A DNA stretch of 64,000 nucleotides, taken from contig CP036163.1 of assembly GCA_019056595.1 (NCBI GenBank), positions 1,550,001 to 1,614,000 on the forward strand, written 5' to 3'. Of the stretch, positions 55,064-64,000 are shown piece by piece. The notes beneath the pieces are model-generated. The model had not been told where the DNA came from. It did not search any database and was given only the letters and a program-made list of their open reading frames with translations. Position numbers and translations under genes: made by a program. This stretch comes from Pectobacterium atrosepticum (GTDB taxonomy: Bacteria > Pseudomonadota > Gammaproteobacteria > Enterobacterales > Enterobacteriaceae). Every line of letters begins with the position of its first letter. Positions within the stretch are counted from its first letter, which is position 1.

Positions 55064-55552
55064 GTGTTTCCCTCTTTCTTAAGAAGAACCGCAGCGAAAA
55101 ACGGCAGTTATGCCAATGAAATCAGCAGCAGCATTATTATCAATCGCCCGGCAGAACGCTTGTTTGATCTTTGGCGCAAACCAGAAACGTTGCCGATCCT
55201 GATGGGCCATTTCGCCAGTATAGAGATACTGAACCATACCGATTCCAACTGGCGAATTAACACACCGATTGGCTCACTCATTGAGTGGCAGGCTCGCATC
55301 ATTGACGAAAAACCGGGGGAGTATATCCACTGGCGTTCTCTGGAAGGAGCACGCGTTCCCAATGAAGGCCGACTTTCTTTTCAACCTGCTGCGTCGGAAG
55401 CGGGTACGGCCGTGACGCTGACGATTCGCTACAATCCACCGGGAGGCTTGATAGGGAAAAAGATCGGCCAAATGTTTGATATGTTTTCTCGCGATATGCT
55501 GACGAAAACACTCTATCGCTTTAAGAAATTAGCGGAGGATGAGCGGGTCTAA
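55064..55552 (+). CDS. SRPBCC (START-like) family protein
   Basis: A 162-residue protein of the polyketide cyclase/dehydrase (SRPBCC) fold: SSSIIINRPAERLFDLWRKPETLPILMGHFASIEIL is the typical first strand-helix region. The start is GTG, chosen because GGAGG lies nine bases upstream. Members bind hydrophobic ligands; the ligand here is unknown. Confidence 0.8.
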   Translation: MFPSFLRRTAAKNGSYANEISSSIIINRPAERLFDLWRKPETLPILMGHFASIEILNHTDSNWRINTPIGSLIEWQARIIDEKPGEYIHWRSLEGARVPNEGRLSFQPAASEAGTAVTLTIRYNPPGGLIGKKIGQMFDMFSRDMLTKTLYRFKKLAEDERV

Positions 55553-55634
55553 CCCGCGCCAGACACCATAGCGACAGGTCATCATTGACCGTTTTCCTGA
55601 ACTGACGAAATCGCCCCAATAAAAGGAACGTAGA

Positions 55635-56309
55635 ATGCTGGAATTGATTCAAACCATTGGCCTTGGTCTGGTGTTAATCCTGCCACTCGCGAATCCACTG
55701 ACAACGGTAGCGGTATTCTTGGCGATGTCAGGCAACATGAGTCAAGGGGAGCGAAATCGTCAGATCTTTCAGGCCTCGATCTATGTCTTCATCATCATGA
55801 CCGTCGCGTACTACGCGGGCCAAATCGTTATGAATACTTTCGGGATTTCTATTCCCGGATTGCGTATTGCCGGTGGGCTCATTGTGGCATTCATCGGTTT
55901 TCGCATGCTTTTCCCCCAGCAAAAGCCAGAACACGCACCTGAAGTCAAAAGTAAAAAAGAAGAAATTGACGACAGTTTCTCCGCCAATGAAGTCAATATT
56001 GCCTTCGTTCCACTGGCGATGCCCAGCACCGCGGGGCCAGGAACCATTGCCCTCATCATCAGTTCTGCATCACAAATCAAGAGCGGCGTCGACATCACGC
56101 CATGGGTTGTTACCGTTGCCCCCGTACTCACTTTTATGTTGATCAGCCTGATAGTCTGGCTCAGTCTGAAAAGTTCTGGCCTGATTATGCGTCTGATCGG
56201 AAAAAGCGGTATTGAAGCCATTTCACGGCTGATGGGTTTTTTGCTGGTTTGCATGGGTGTGCAGTTCATCATTAACGGCACACTGGAGATCGTGCATTCT
56301 CTCCATTAA
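55635..56309 (+). CDS. marC: MarC-family inner membrane protein
   Basis: A 224-residue membrane protein with six hydrophobic segments, close to E. coli MarC (221). Shared segments are [27 protein letters not shown] [15 protein letters not shown] and [16 protein letters not shown]. The function of MarC is unsettled; it is not a confirmed drug efflux protein. It is not linked to marRAB here. Confidence 0.9.
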   Translation: MLELIQTIGLGLVLILPLANPLTTVAVFLAMSGNMSQGERNRQIFQASIYVFIIMTVAYYAGQIVMNTFGISIPGLRIAGGLIVAFIGFRMLFPQQKPEHAPEVKSKKEEIDDSFSANEVNIAFVPLAMPSTAGPGTIALIISSASQIKSGVDITPWVVTVAPVLTFMLISLIVWLSLKSSGLIMRLIGKSGIEAISRLMGFLLVCMGVQFIINGTLEIVHSLH

Positions 56310-56500
56310 GTTGAAGTAGTGGAGATATCGCATGTTGCAAGATAGTCCAGTTAGCGTCTATAACTTTGAATAGGGTGAGTTTATTCAAGGGCCGCAAGAG
56401 ATGTTCAGCCCGTGTTACATAACAAGTTCTACATAACAAACTTTCATAAAAACAAGAAAGATTAATTTTGCTTACCTAGCGGAAAGTAGGTGCGAACACC

Positions 56501-58098
56501 ATGAAAATAAAAAAGCGGTTGCCAATAAATTTACGTTCGCTCATTTTATCCCTCGCAATTATCAGCATGGTGATTACGCTGACTAATGCTTATATTGCCA
56601 TTTATAACGTACAAAAAAACTCATTACCGATCAGATACTTAATTCCAATCTTAATTATTCCACCAAATAGGCTGCCACCACAGAAAGTTTTTTATCTTCC
56701 GCGCAGCAGGAACTGGCCTACAGCGCGACATGGATTGCGGATAATTTTAGTAACGATAATGCGCTGTTGGAGAAAAGCGAACAGGCATATCACATGGGCC
56801 AAAGCTTTAATTCTATTTTTGTTGCAGACAGCCAGAACCGCATACGCGCGGTTTACCCAACGTCACTCAACCTGAAAGGAAGCACGCTGACCTCAGATGC
56901 CAGCAAGTTGGCATTGACGGAGCAGAAGCCGCTAATCAGCCAGCCTTATATTTCCGTGACGGGGAATCTACTCGTATTGATTTCGTCCCCCATAAAAGAT
57001 AAACAAGGAAATTATCTCGGTTACATTGGCGGGACGATTTATTTAAAAAGCAAAAGCTTCTTAAACGAATTCATGAATACCCATTTCTATAATGATTATT
57101 CCAGCGTTTATGTCATCGATAAAAACGGAGTGGTTCTCTATCATCCGGATAAACAGTGGGTCGGCAAATCCATCAGTGACAAGAAAATCAAAGAAGCATT
57201 TCAGAACAAGAAGAGTGGAACTCTTTCCATGCCCGACATGCAAGGTACTCCGTCCCTGGTTGGTTTTGATACAGTAGAGTCATCTGGCTGGGTGATCATT
57301 ACCTTACATCCTTCCCAAAACGTGATCGATTCAATTAACGGCGTCATGCGTTCCGTCTTATATGAAGGTGCACCGGTAATGGCATTAACGCTTATTGCCC
57401 TCACCCTACTCGCCTTTTATATTGCCAATCCTTTACGTTTGCTGGCAGTCTCAGCTAGCAAAATGGAGGAACACGGCATCATTGAAAAAATCAAGAAAGT
57501 TCCCTCATGGTACTTCGAAGTCGATCAGCTAAAACGCGTCATTCTTTTCGGTACGGTGTTACTGCACAAGCGGATTGGAAAACTGAGTTTACAAGCCCAC
57601 ACCGATCCACTCACTGGATTACTCAATCGCCGTGGCATCTATGAAAATATTGAACTCATTCTGTCAAAGAGTAATCAGGTCGCAGCCATCGTGATCGATA
57701 TCGATCATTTTAAACGCGTGAATGATACCTACGGACACAATATTGGCGATGACGTCATCAAGCTGCTGGCTAAAAACATAAAACAGAGCTCACGCGGATC
57801 CGACCTGATTTGTCGCACCGGTGGAGAGGAGTTCCTGTCACTTCTGCCTGATACGGACATGAAGCAAGCCGCTGAGATTGCCGAACGGCTGCGTAAAAAA
57901 GTTGAAAAAATGCCGCTGCCAATTCCTGAATACATCACGATTTCATTAGGCGTCACCTGTTTTATTCCCGGAACGGAGCAAATCGATAGCGTCTTGAAAA
58001 CCGCGGATGATGCTCTCTATCAGGCCAAGCATGAAGGTAGAAACCGAGTCGTCACCAAAATAGTCCCCGATCACTCAATCAAAAATGATACGGCGTAG
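56501..58098 (+). pseudogene. Diguanylate cyclase with dCache sensor, frameshifted and carrying a stop
   Basis: The intact parts show a GGDEF-family enzyme: an N-terminal membrane segment, a periplasmic dCache domain, a second membrane segment near 57350-57430, then TDPLTGLLNRRG and the active-site GGEEF with an RGSD inhibitory site five residues before. The start region and the body are in different frames: near 56613-56619 a run of seven A residues appears one base short, and a TAG stop at 56668-56670 interrupts the restored frame. A product could start at TTG 56767, lacking the first membrane segment. Either a pseudogene or two sequence errors. Confidence 0.78.
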
Positions 58099-58134
58099 GC
58101 ACGCCGGAACTAATCCAGCTAGTTGGAATATAAG

Positions 58135-58160
58135 CAAAAAAAAACCCGCACGAGGCGGGT
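58135..58160. terminator. Terminator between diguanylate cyclase and MFS genes
   Basis: Stem ACCCGC / GCGGGT with an A-run before it; on the minus strand this becomes a T-run. It may end the MFS transcript, 200 bases after its stop. Confidence 0.7.
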
Positions 58161-58357
58161 AAAATAATTCTAATGACAGGGATGGTTAACTACACAACAC
58201 TCACAGAGATGTGAGGTACTAACAAGGGATGCAAGGACTATAGCAAGCCAAATGTATAGTATTGTCATCAGCAAGTAAGGTTAATCTGTCGGTTGTAAAA
58301 CAACATTGGCAATGCTTCCCTGTCGCAATATCTGGCTATTTCAGCCTGCTTTTCCGA

Positions 58358-59560
58358 TCATAATACCGCTTTTTTCGTGTTCATCAGTGCAGCCAGCAGT
58401 GCCATTATTGCCAACGCGCTGGCAAGCCCCCCGACCATCAACCATCCTCCCTGATGCCAGGCAGCCATTGCAACCGAGGACCCACCCGCGCCACCTAGAA
58501 ACATACCGCCCATGAACACCGTATTGATTCGACCTCTGGCTGCGTCGCCAAGCCCGTAGATCACATGCTGATTGGCAATTAACGCACTTTGAACGCCGAG
58601 ATCGAGTAGTACAACGCCGATAATCAGGCCGATAACAGAATCGAAGCCGATGAATATCCCCCATGACAGCAGCGTCAGCAGTGCTCCAGCGATCACAACT
58701 GGACGGCTACCGATTCTATCGGCCAATCTTCCCGCCAGCGGAGCCGCAAAGATGCCCGCTACGCCAATCACACCAAATAGACCCGCTGCGGCCGCCCCCA
58801 TTTGAAAGCGTCCGCTTTCCAGATACAGCGCAAGTACGCTCCAGAACGCGCTGAACGATGCAAACAGCAGTGCCTGAATCAGCGTGGCTTTGCGTAATGT
58901 GTGTTTATTCCGCCACAGCGTTACCAGCGAACGCATCAGCTCACTGTAACGAACGGTTTGATTCGAGGGCGAAGCCGGTAACATTCCTCCCATCGCCCAC
59001 GCGCCCGCCAGCGCCAGCGGTACACCCAGCCAGAACATTGCACGCCAGCCTGCGCTTTCCGCCACAAGGCCCGCAATAGTACGGCTAAGCAGAATGCCGC
59101 TCAGCAATCCACTCATCACCGTCCCAACAATAGCACCACGCTGTTTCACATCCGCAAGTGCTGCTGCAACCGGAACAATCTGCTGTGCAGCAGTGGCACC
59201 AAAACCAATGAGCAACGAGGCACTTAATAAGGCGAAAGCCGATGTCGACAGTGCAGCAAATGCTGAGGCCAGCGCCAACATCAAGAATTGCCATACAATC
59301 AGCCGACGGCGATCAAATTTATCACCGAGCGGCACCAGAAGTAGCAGCCCAAGCGCATAGCCCAGTTGCGTCACGGTTGGAATCAGCGAGATTGCCCCAC
59401 TCGACGTAAAGCTTTCACTAATCACGCCAAGCATTGGTTGGTTGTAATAGATATTGGCAACAGAAATACCGCTGGCAGCCGCCATTGAGAAAATCAATAA
59501 TTTGCCGGGAACATGCGGTGTTCTGACATTGGCCTCGCTGGATAATGTACTCATCATCAT
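58358..59560 (-). CDS. Major facilitator superfamily transporter (DHA1-like)
   Basis: A 400-residue transporter with about 12 hydrophobic segments. The loop motif GDKFDRRRLIVWQF between segments 2 and 3 is the MFS signature, with a second GRLADRIGSRPVV between 8 and 9. The drug:H+ antiporter-1-type length and a LysR gene upstream suggest an inducible efflux pump; the substrate is unknown. Confidence 0.88.
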   Translation of the reverse strand: MMMSTLSSEANVRTPHVPGKLLIFSMAAASGISVANIYYNQPMLGVISESFTSSGAISLIPTVTQLGYALGLLLLVPLGDKFDRRRLIVWQFLMLALASAFAALSTSAFALLSASLLIGFGATAAQQIVPVAAALADVKQRGAIVGTVMSGLLSGILLSRTIAGLVAESAGWRAMFWLGVPLALAGAWAMGGMLPASPSNQTVRYSELMRSLVTLWRNKHTLRKATLIQALLFASFSAFWSVLALYLESGRFQMGAAAAGLFGVIGVAGIFAAPLAGRLADRIGSRPVVIAGALLTLLSWGIFIGFDSVIGLIIGVVLLDLGVQSALIANQHVIYGLGDAARGRINTVFMGGMFLGGAGGSSVAMAAWHQGGWLMVGGLASALAIMALLAALMNTKKAVL

Positions 59561-59675
59561 ACCTGTTTATGTATTTCCCGCCGGAAATCGGCAAGCGATG
59601 AGTGCAGCATAAGACGCCGAAATCATTCCTAGTAGAGAGGTAGAGTGGATATAAGCTATTCCGAATGGGAATGAA

Positions 59676-60557
59676 TCAGGAAAAGAGACGCTGAACGAAG
59701 CCAGTAAAAATTCTGGCGCGGGCTGATGTCATGCGACCTCCGGGATAAACAGCCCACAAATCCATCTTACCCAACGTCCATGAATCCAGTGCAGTAACGA
59801 CCTGCACGTTCTCAAGCTCTGGTGCAAACATCCATTCAGACGCCACCGCCAACCCTGCGCCAGACAGCACGGCCGCGCGCACGCCTTCCGCCGCAGAAAC
59901 ACGGATACGCCCATTGGGGAATACCGTGGTCTGTGTTCCATCCTGAGAAAAAATCCAGCGATCGGTTCTCTCTCCCTGCAAATAGATGACGGCAGGATGC
60001 GCTGCCAGTGCGTCAGGAGAAGCTGGTATACCATGACGTGCGAAATAGTCAGGGGTTGCCAACAGACGCATGGAACACGACGCCAACCGCTGGGCGATCA
60101 GGCTTGAATCCTTCATCTCGCCCAAACGCAGTGCCACGTCAATACCTTCAGCAATCAGATCGATCGGACGATCGTCAAGAATGACATCAACGTTTAGCTC
60201 TGGATGCTCGGCCATAAACTCATGGAGTCGCGGCATAATATGCAGTCTGGCAAAGGTAACTGGCGCACAGATACGTAGCCGACCGGACAGCGAAGCGCTC
60301 CCACTCACTATATGATCTTGAGCCTCCCCCAGCATTTTTAATGCAGGGGCGATTTGCTCATAAAAACGCTGCCCAGCTTCTGTTGGCGTCAACCCTCGGG
60401 TAGAGCGGAGCAGCAGCAGCGTTACCAGTTGGTTTTCAAGCTGCATAATCGCTTTGGAAACCGCAGGCTGCCCAATACCAAGCCTGCGGGATGCGGCGGA
60501 AAACGACCCCGTTTCAAAAACGCAGATAAATGTTTCCAACGCGCTTAGGCGATCCAT
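59676..60557 (-). CDS. LysR-family transcriptional regulator
   Basis: A 293-residue regulator with an N-terminal winged helix-turn-helix (TFICVFETGSFSAASRRLGIGQPAVSKAI) and a substrate-binding domain similar to the CrgA/PA2206-type group. The start at 60557 gives MDRLSALETF; upstream codons extend the frame without a ribosome site. It is in line with and upstream of the MFS gene, its likely target. Confidence 0.88.
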   Translation of the reverse strand: MDRLSALETFICVFETGSFSAASRRLGIGQPAVSKAIMQLENQLVTLLLLRSTRGLTPTEAGQRFYEQIAPALKMLGEAQDHIVSGSASLSGRLRICAPVTFARLHIMPRLHEFMAEHPELNVDVILDDRPIDLIAEGIDVALRLGEMKDSSLIAQRLASCSMRLLATPDYFARHGIPASPDALAAHPAVIYLQGERTDRWIFSQDGTQTTVFPNGRIRVSAAEGVRAAVLSGAGLAVASEWMFAPELENVQVVTALDSWTLGKMDLWAVYPGGRMTSARARIFTGFVQRLFS

Positions 60558-60773
60558 TTTTTCTCTTCCGCAAAAAGGGTTACATCGCATCATACCGCAA
60601 TCCAGCATGAGTCATGCGGATTCACATCGCGTCTCTCCTTTTCTTGCTCTCAGCAGAGGTGAGCCACATTCGCTTTACCGCCAACCGCATCAGGTATTAT
60701 TCTGATGGTATGACTTGTCATGACCGAACTGGCAATTTTTTACCTACTTTTTCAAAATCTTACGAGGTAATAC

Positions 60774-61409
60774 ATGAAACTTTTCATTTACGAACACTGC
60801 CCATTCTGTGTCAGAGCCAGAATGATTTTTGGTCTGAAAAATCTGCCTGTTGAGCAATCCGTCATTATGGAAGGCGACGCCGACACACCAACGCGCATGG
60901 TAGGCCGCAAAGTGGTGCCGATCCTGCGGAAAGAAGATGGCAGCTTCATGCCGGAAAGCATGGATATCGTCCACTATGTTGACAGCAAGCAAGCCCCGTT
61001 AATCGCCGACAAACCGGTTGATGCTGAGATTGAAGCCTGGTGTAAGTCCGTTTCCAACGCGGTGTTTAACCTTGCGGTTCCCCGTTTCACGAAAGCCGAC
61101 TTCAAAGAGCTTTCCACGCCAGAGGCACGTCATGCCTACATTCTGCGTGAAGAAAAAGCTTTCGGCGACCTGGATGGACTGATAGCGAAAACGCCGGAAT
61201 TGATTGCGGAAGTGGAGCAGAAACTCGAAGCGCTGGAGTCGCGTTTGGCAAACATCAACGCTATTTCCACCACTGATTTTATTCTGTTCCCTATTTTACT
61301 ATCGCTCACGATCGTGAAAGGCCTGCAGTTTGGCCCTAACGTCCACGCCTACCTTGAGCGTGTCTCAACAGCCAGCAAGGTCGCGTTGTTGACCGATAAA
61401 GCGCTGTAA
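60774..61409 (+). CDS. grxB: Glutaredoxin 2
   Basis: A 211-residue GST-like glutaredoxin, similar in length to E. coli Grx2 (215). The redox motif is CPFC in YEHCPFCVRARM (Cys9 and Cys12), the cis-Pro is in KVVPIL and the motif MPESMDIVHYVD is shared. The helical C-terminal domain is more divergent. AGG precedes the ATG. Confidence 0.92.
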   Translation: MKLFIYEHCPFCVRARMIFGLKNLPVEQSVIMEGDADTPTRMVGRKVVPILRKEDGSFMPESMDIVHYVDSKQAPLIADKPVDAEIEAWCKSVSNAVFNLAVPRFTKADFKELSTPEARHAYILREEKAFGDLDGLIAKTPELIAEVEQKLEALESRLANINAISTTDFILFPILLSLTIVKGLQFGPNVHAYLERVSTASKVALLTDKAL

Positions 61410-61431
61410 AACAGTAATAATAGAAACAACA

Positions 61432-61463
61432 AAGGAGCGGCTTATAGTGGCTCCTTATTTTTA
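61432..61463 (+). terminator. grxB terminator
   Basis: Stem AAGGAGC / GCTCCTT with an 11-base loop followed by ATTTTT, 22 bases after the stop. Confidence 0.75.
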
Positions 61464-61507
61464 GCAAAATTTGGATGATGCTGTTGATTGCCCAAAGGCG
61501 ATCGCGG

Positions 61508-61930
61508 TTATTGATTCTTGGGATTGACTTCGCATCCTTCTACGTCGTGATCAAGCTTGATCGCCGAATACGCCTGAGAGTTTCCCGTTTTCTTTATCAG
61601 GAAAGGACTTGTCGAAAAGTAACTTCCCACATGCGCATCATCCACGAAACAGGCAATTATCTCTTTTTCATTTTCCGAGACAATGCGTAGCGAATACGTC
61701 CAACTGCCATCCGTTTCTGTTGCTTCTGCCCAGTCTTTTTCCTGGCTAAATACATACTCACCGGTATCCTTCAGCAGCGTCCCTTTAGGGAAATGCTTCG
61801 GCCCAAAAGAACTGCGGAAAGTAGTCACATCCAAATGCTTCAGCAACGTCACCGCATCCGTTTTTGTTGCCGAAAAACTGGTCTGGGGAATCATCAATAC
61901 CGAAAAAATTACGGCCAAAAATAGCTTCAT
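61508..61930 (-). CDS. Uncharacterised exported protein
   Basis: A 140-residue protein with a signal peptide (MKLFLAVIFSVLMIP then QTSFSA, cleavage near residue 20). The mature part has two Cys residues (IACFVDD, EGCEVN) that may pair in the periplasm. I do not recognise the family. It lies convergent with grxB. Confidence 0.65.
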   Translation of the reverse strand: MKLFLAVIFSVLMIPQTSFSATKTDAVTLLKHLDVTTFRSSFGPKHFPKGTLLKDTGEYVFSQEKDWAEATETDGSWTYSLRIVSENEKEIIACFVDDAHVGSYFSTSPFLIKKTGNSQAYSAIKLDHDVEGCEVNPKNQ

Positions 61931-61994
61931 TTACTGCAGCTCTGCGATAGAACATCCGTACACGTATTCTATTTTAAAAACATGATACGCAATA

Positions 61995-62026
61995 GCGTTA
62001 TGGGGCACCATTTCACCCCATAACGC
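61995..62026 (-). terminator. Hairpin downstream of the glycosyltransferase gene
   Basis: A perfect 11-base-pair stem (GCGTTATGGGG / CCCCATAACGC) with a ten-base loop, 36 bases after the glycosyltransferase stop. No T-run follows directly on the minus strand, so it may be a weak terminator or a stabilising hairpin. Confidence 0.5.
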
Positions 62027-62061
62027 GTGGCTGATTTCAGAGCATAATCACGAAATAATGG

Positions 62062-63402
62062 CTAAGCGCGAAGCAGAGATACATCCCTGCCTGATGTTAT
62101 GCCATCTTCCTTTGGCGGATATTCCTTTGGAAGATATAATGCATTAACTTCGGCATTAATCAGAGCAAACGCATCATGACTGGCATAATCTGCCTGAATC
62201 CATCTTGCTCGCTGTAGATAGCCGGGACCCTCCAATATCTCAATAACGGATTGCTTAATCTGCTGTTCACTTGGCGTACTGGTTTGCAGGTTAATCCCAC
62301 ATCTGGCAAACACCACGCGCGCAGCGCCCTCCTGTTTATCTTCCCCTACCCCAGCCACAATGAGTGGAACGCCATCTTTCAGCCCAGCATTAATCGAGCC
62401 ATATCCACCATTGGTTATTAATATCGACGCCGTCGGCAGCCAATCGTCATAAGAGAGGAAGCTCACCACTCTGGCATTTTCAGGTAAGGATGCTTGCAGG
62501 GAATCGACTGAGCGTCCTCCCGTGGTCGCCAGCACCCTGACGGGTAAGTCAGCTAGTGCGCGTAACGTTGGCCCAATGAGTTGCTGGAGATCGACATTCG
62601 CCAGTGTGCCTTGTGAAACGATAATAAGAGGCCGACTGTCGTCCGGCGCCCACCACTCAGGAACACACTCAGTTGCAACATGGTGAGATAATGGTCCAAC
62701 AAATCGCACACTTTGTGGTAAATCGTCACGCTGGTACTCAAGCTCAGTGGTGGATAGCTGTAAGAAACGATCGCAATGGCCAATCAGCGTATCCATAAAA
62801 GGTTGCTCAAGCGGCTTTCCTCCCGCCTGCACCATCGCATGATTAAATGCGTGCTGAACTTCGCTCATAAATCCCCGCGTTTCCTCATCGACAAGTTGCT
62901 CATGACTTAGATCGGGCGGCAGCAATTTAGGAGGAATACGGGGTCCATAGAAAACAGAATCTCGCGTTGAGTAGGACAATGGTGTAACACCTATAACGAT
63001 GACGGGTGGCCGCAACCTGGAGAGCAACAGCGGCAAGACACCATAAAAACAGTTTTCAACCATGAGCAGGTCGGCATTGGTTTTTGTCAGCGCTTCACGC
63101 AATTGGCGATCCAGCAATGGAATCGGCGCAGCAAAGAAATTTTTCAGCGCCAGAGCCATCTGCGCGTTACCTGGTGGCAGCGTGGCTCGCAGAGGGAAAT
63201 GCTGCTCAAGGTGCCTGTAGTCAAAATCAATGTCATCGCTAAAAGGAATAAATCCTACCCCAGCGGCCTCCGCCTGCTCACGGAATAGCGCGCCGCTAAA
63301 CAGCGTGACATCGTTCCCCTGCGCAACCAAATAGCGAGCTATGCTCAGCAACGGGTAAACGTGCCCCGGCGTTGCCATCGCCGCCATGAGAATATGTGCC
63401 AT
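62062..63402 (-). CDS. MGT/UGT-family glycosyltransferase (GT1-like)
   Basis: A 446-residue GT-B glycosyltransferase of the macrolide/UDP-glucuronosyltransferase group. The N-terminal MAATPGHVYPLLSIARYL-type acceptor motif is GHVYPLLS with a His, and the C-terminal donor motif is ITNGGYGSINAGLKDGVPLI, where the usual HGG(H) is NGGYGS. It starts 11 bases after the upstream oxygenase gene. In isonitrile clusters such as that for rhabduscin, a glycosyltransferase attaches a sugar to a tyrosine-derived isonitrile; a similar role here is inferred. Confidence 0.82.
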   Translation of the reverse strand: MAHILMAAMATPGHVYPLLSIARYLVAQGNDVTLFSGALFREQAEAAGVGFIPFSDDIDFDYRHLEQHFPLRATLPPGNAQMALALKNFFAAPIPLLDRQLREALTKTNADLLMVENCFYGVLPLLLSRLRPPVIVIGVTPLSYSTRDSVFYGPRIPPKLLPPDLSHEQLVDEETRGFMSEVQHAFNHAMVQAGGKPLEQPFMDTLIGHCDRFLQLSTTELEYQRDDLPQSVRFVGPLSHHVATECVPEWWAPDDSRPLIIVSQGTLANVDLQQLIGPTLRALADLPVRVLATTGGRSVDSLQASLPENARVVSFLSYDDWLPTASILITNGGYGSINAGLKDGVPLIVAGVGEDKQEGAARVVFARCGINLQTSTPSEQQIKQSVIEILEGPGYLQRARWIQADYASHDAFALINAEVNALYLPKEYPPKEDGITSGRDVSLLRA

Positions 63403-63413
63403 GATGCTTTCCC

Positions 63414-64000
63414 TTATGCTGCGTTATCAATACAGGTATTCACGCAAATCGGGGTGCCTTGAATGTGCACACGTTGCAGGTGACGAGCCGAATGAGCCGT
63501 AAACGCTTCGCGCCCATGCAGTAGCGAGAAGTTGTCGGCTATCACAACATCGCCCTGTAGCCATTGGTGCGCATAATAATAACGGGGATCGTACAGATGC
63601 TGCCGTAACGTCTGGCTAAATGTGTTTTGTGCTTCCGGCGCAATATGATGATATTCCAGCGCATGCTGGTTAAGGAAACGCTCCCCTTTGGTCGGCGGTT
63701 CGTTATAACGCATGATCTCACCAACGCCATTAGGATGAGGAATGACCAATGGTGAAGTCACCTCACCACCGTAATGCACAACGGCCTTAATGCGATAAGT
63801 GATTGAAACACGACGCCACTCCTCGACTAACGGTGCATCGGCCCCAGCCAGCAAACGTGTGGTATCAACGAAGGTGGTGCGTCCACCTTGATCCTGCCCC
63901 GGCGCAGAAACGCAATGGAACAGTTGAAATTCGGGGATCGTTGGCTTGTACATTCCATCCCAGTGTAGCGGCACATAGCTGTTATCGAAGATGTGATCCT
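63414..64000 (-). CDS. PvcB/IsnB-like Fe(II)/2-oxoglutarate oxygenase, 5' end outside window
   Basis: A TauD/TfdA-fold oxygenase fragment. The frame stays open to the window edge, so the start lies beyond 64000. The metal motif is HWDGM (His and Asp of HxD), the distal His lies in SLLHGREAF, and an Arg-rich segment RHLQRVHIQG follows as the 2-oxoglutarate contact. The overall resemblance is to PvcB/IsnB, which oxidise isocyanide amino acid derivatives. The partner isonitrile synthase would be expected upstream, outside the window. Confidence 0.78.
   Translation of the reverse strand, partial: DHIFDNSYVPLHWDGMYKPTIPEFQLFHCVSAPGQDQGGRTTFVDTTRLLAGADAPLVEEWRRVSITYRIKAVVHYGGEVTSPLVIPHPNGVGEIMRYNEPPTKGERFLNQHALEYHHIAPEAQNTFSQTLRQHLYDPRYYYAHQWLQGDVVIADNFSLLHGREAFTAHSARHLQRVHIQGTPICVNTCIDNAA

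Overview
The window is about 64 kb of chromosome from a gamma-proteobacterium of the order Enterobacterales. Nearly all proteins are close relatives of Escherichia coli K-12 proteins and lie in blocks of conserved order. The mix of E. coli-like blocks, ERIC repeats, and a glycosyltransferase plus PvcB/IsnB-like oxygenase at the right end fits a soft-rot genus, most probably Pectobacterium. The genus call is inference from protein and gene-order resemblance; no search was run.

Left part (1-13.3 kb): pcnB (5' end outside the window)-folK, panBCD, the yadGH ABC exporter, can, hpt, a GNAT enzyme, a two-gene ferric-type ABC importer without its binding protein, yacC-speE-speD. Then come the class Ib ribonucleotide reductase operon nrdHIEF (13.9-17.7 kb), a tRNA-Asp, and the dnaQ/rnhA-yafS-gloB-mltD-yafD block.

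Middle (23.3-29.3 kb): a minus-strand rRNA operon with intact promoters P1/P2, boxA, 5S and a distal tRNA-Asp, but with 16S and 23S genes carrying large internal deletions (16S about 1078 nt, 23S about 1207 nt). It sits between yafD, whose E. coli counterpart flanks rrnH, and clpB, whose counterpart flanks rrnG. It is therefore a rearrangement junction, a misassembly, or both. After it come clpB with a sigma-32-type promoter, pgeF, rluD, bamD, raiA, and the aromatic amino acid genes pheL-pheA and aroF-tyrA.

Right part: btsR, yfiL, an unassigned methyltransferase, rpsP-rimM-trmD-rplS, ffh, ypjD, luxS, the sRNA gene micA, gshA, yqaAB, a tRNA-Ser/tRNA-Arg array with RtT-like tRNA 3'-end repeats, csrA, alaS, recX, recA with a LexA box, and pncC. 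The last 10 kb is more accessory: an orphan AT-rich gene, an SRPBCC protein, marC, a diguanylate cyclase broken by a frameshift and a stop codon, a LysR/MFS pair, grxB, a small exported protein, and the 3' end of a probable isonitrile-glycoside biosynthesis operon (glycosyltransferase plus PvcB/IsnB-like oxygenase) running off the right edge.

The most notable observations are the internally deleted rRNA operon, the isonitrile-type operon at the edge, the tRNA-Arg 3'-end repeats, and the disrupted diguanylate cyclase.
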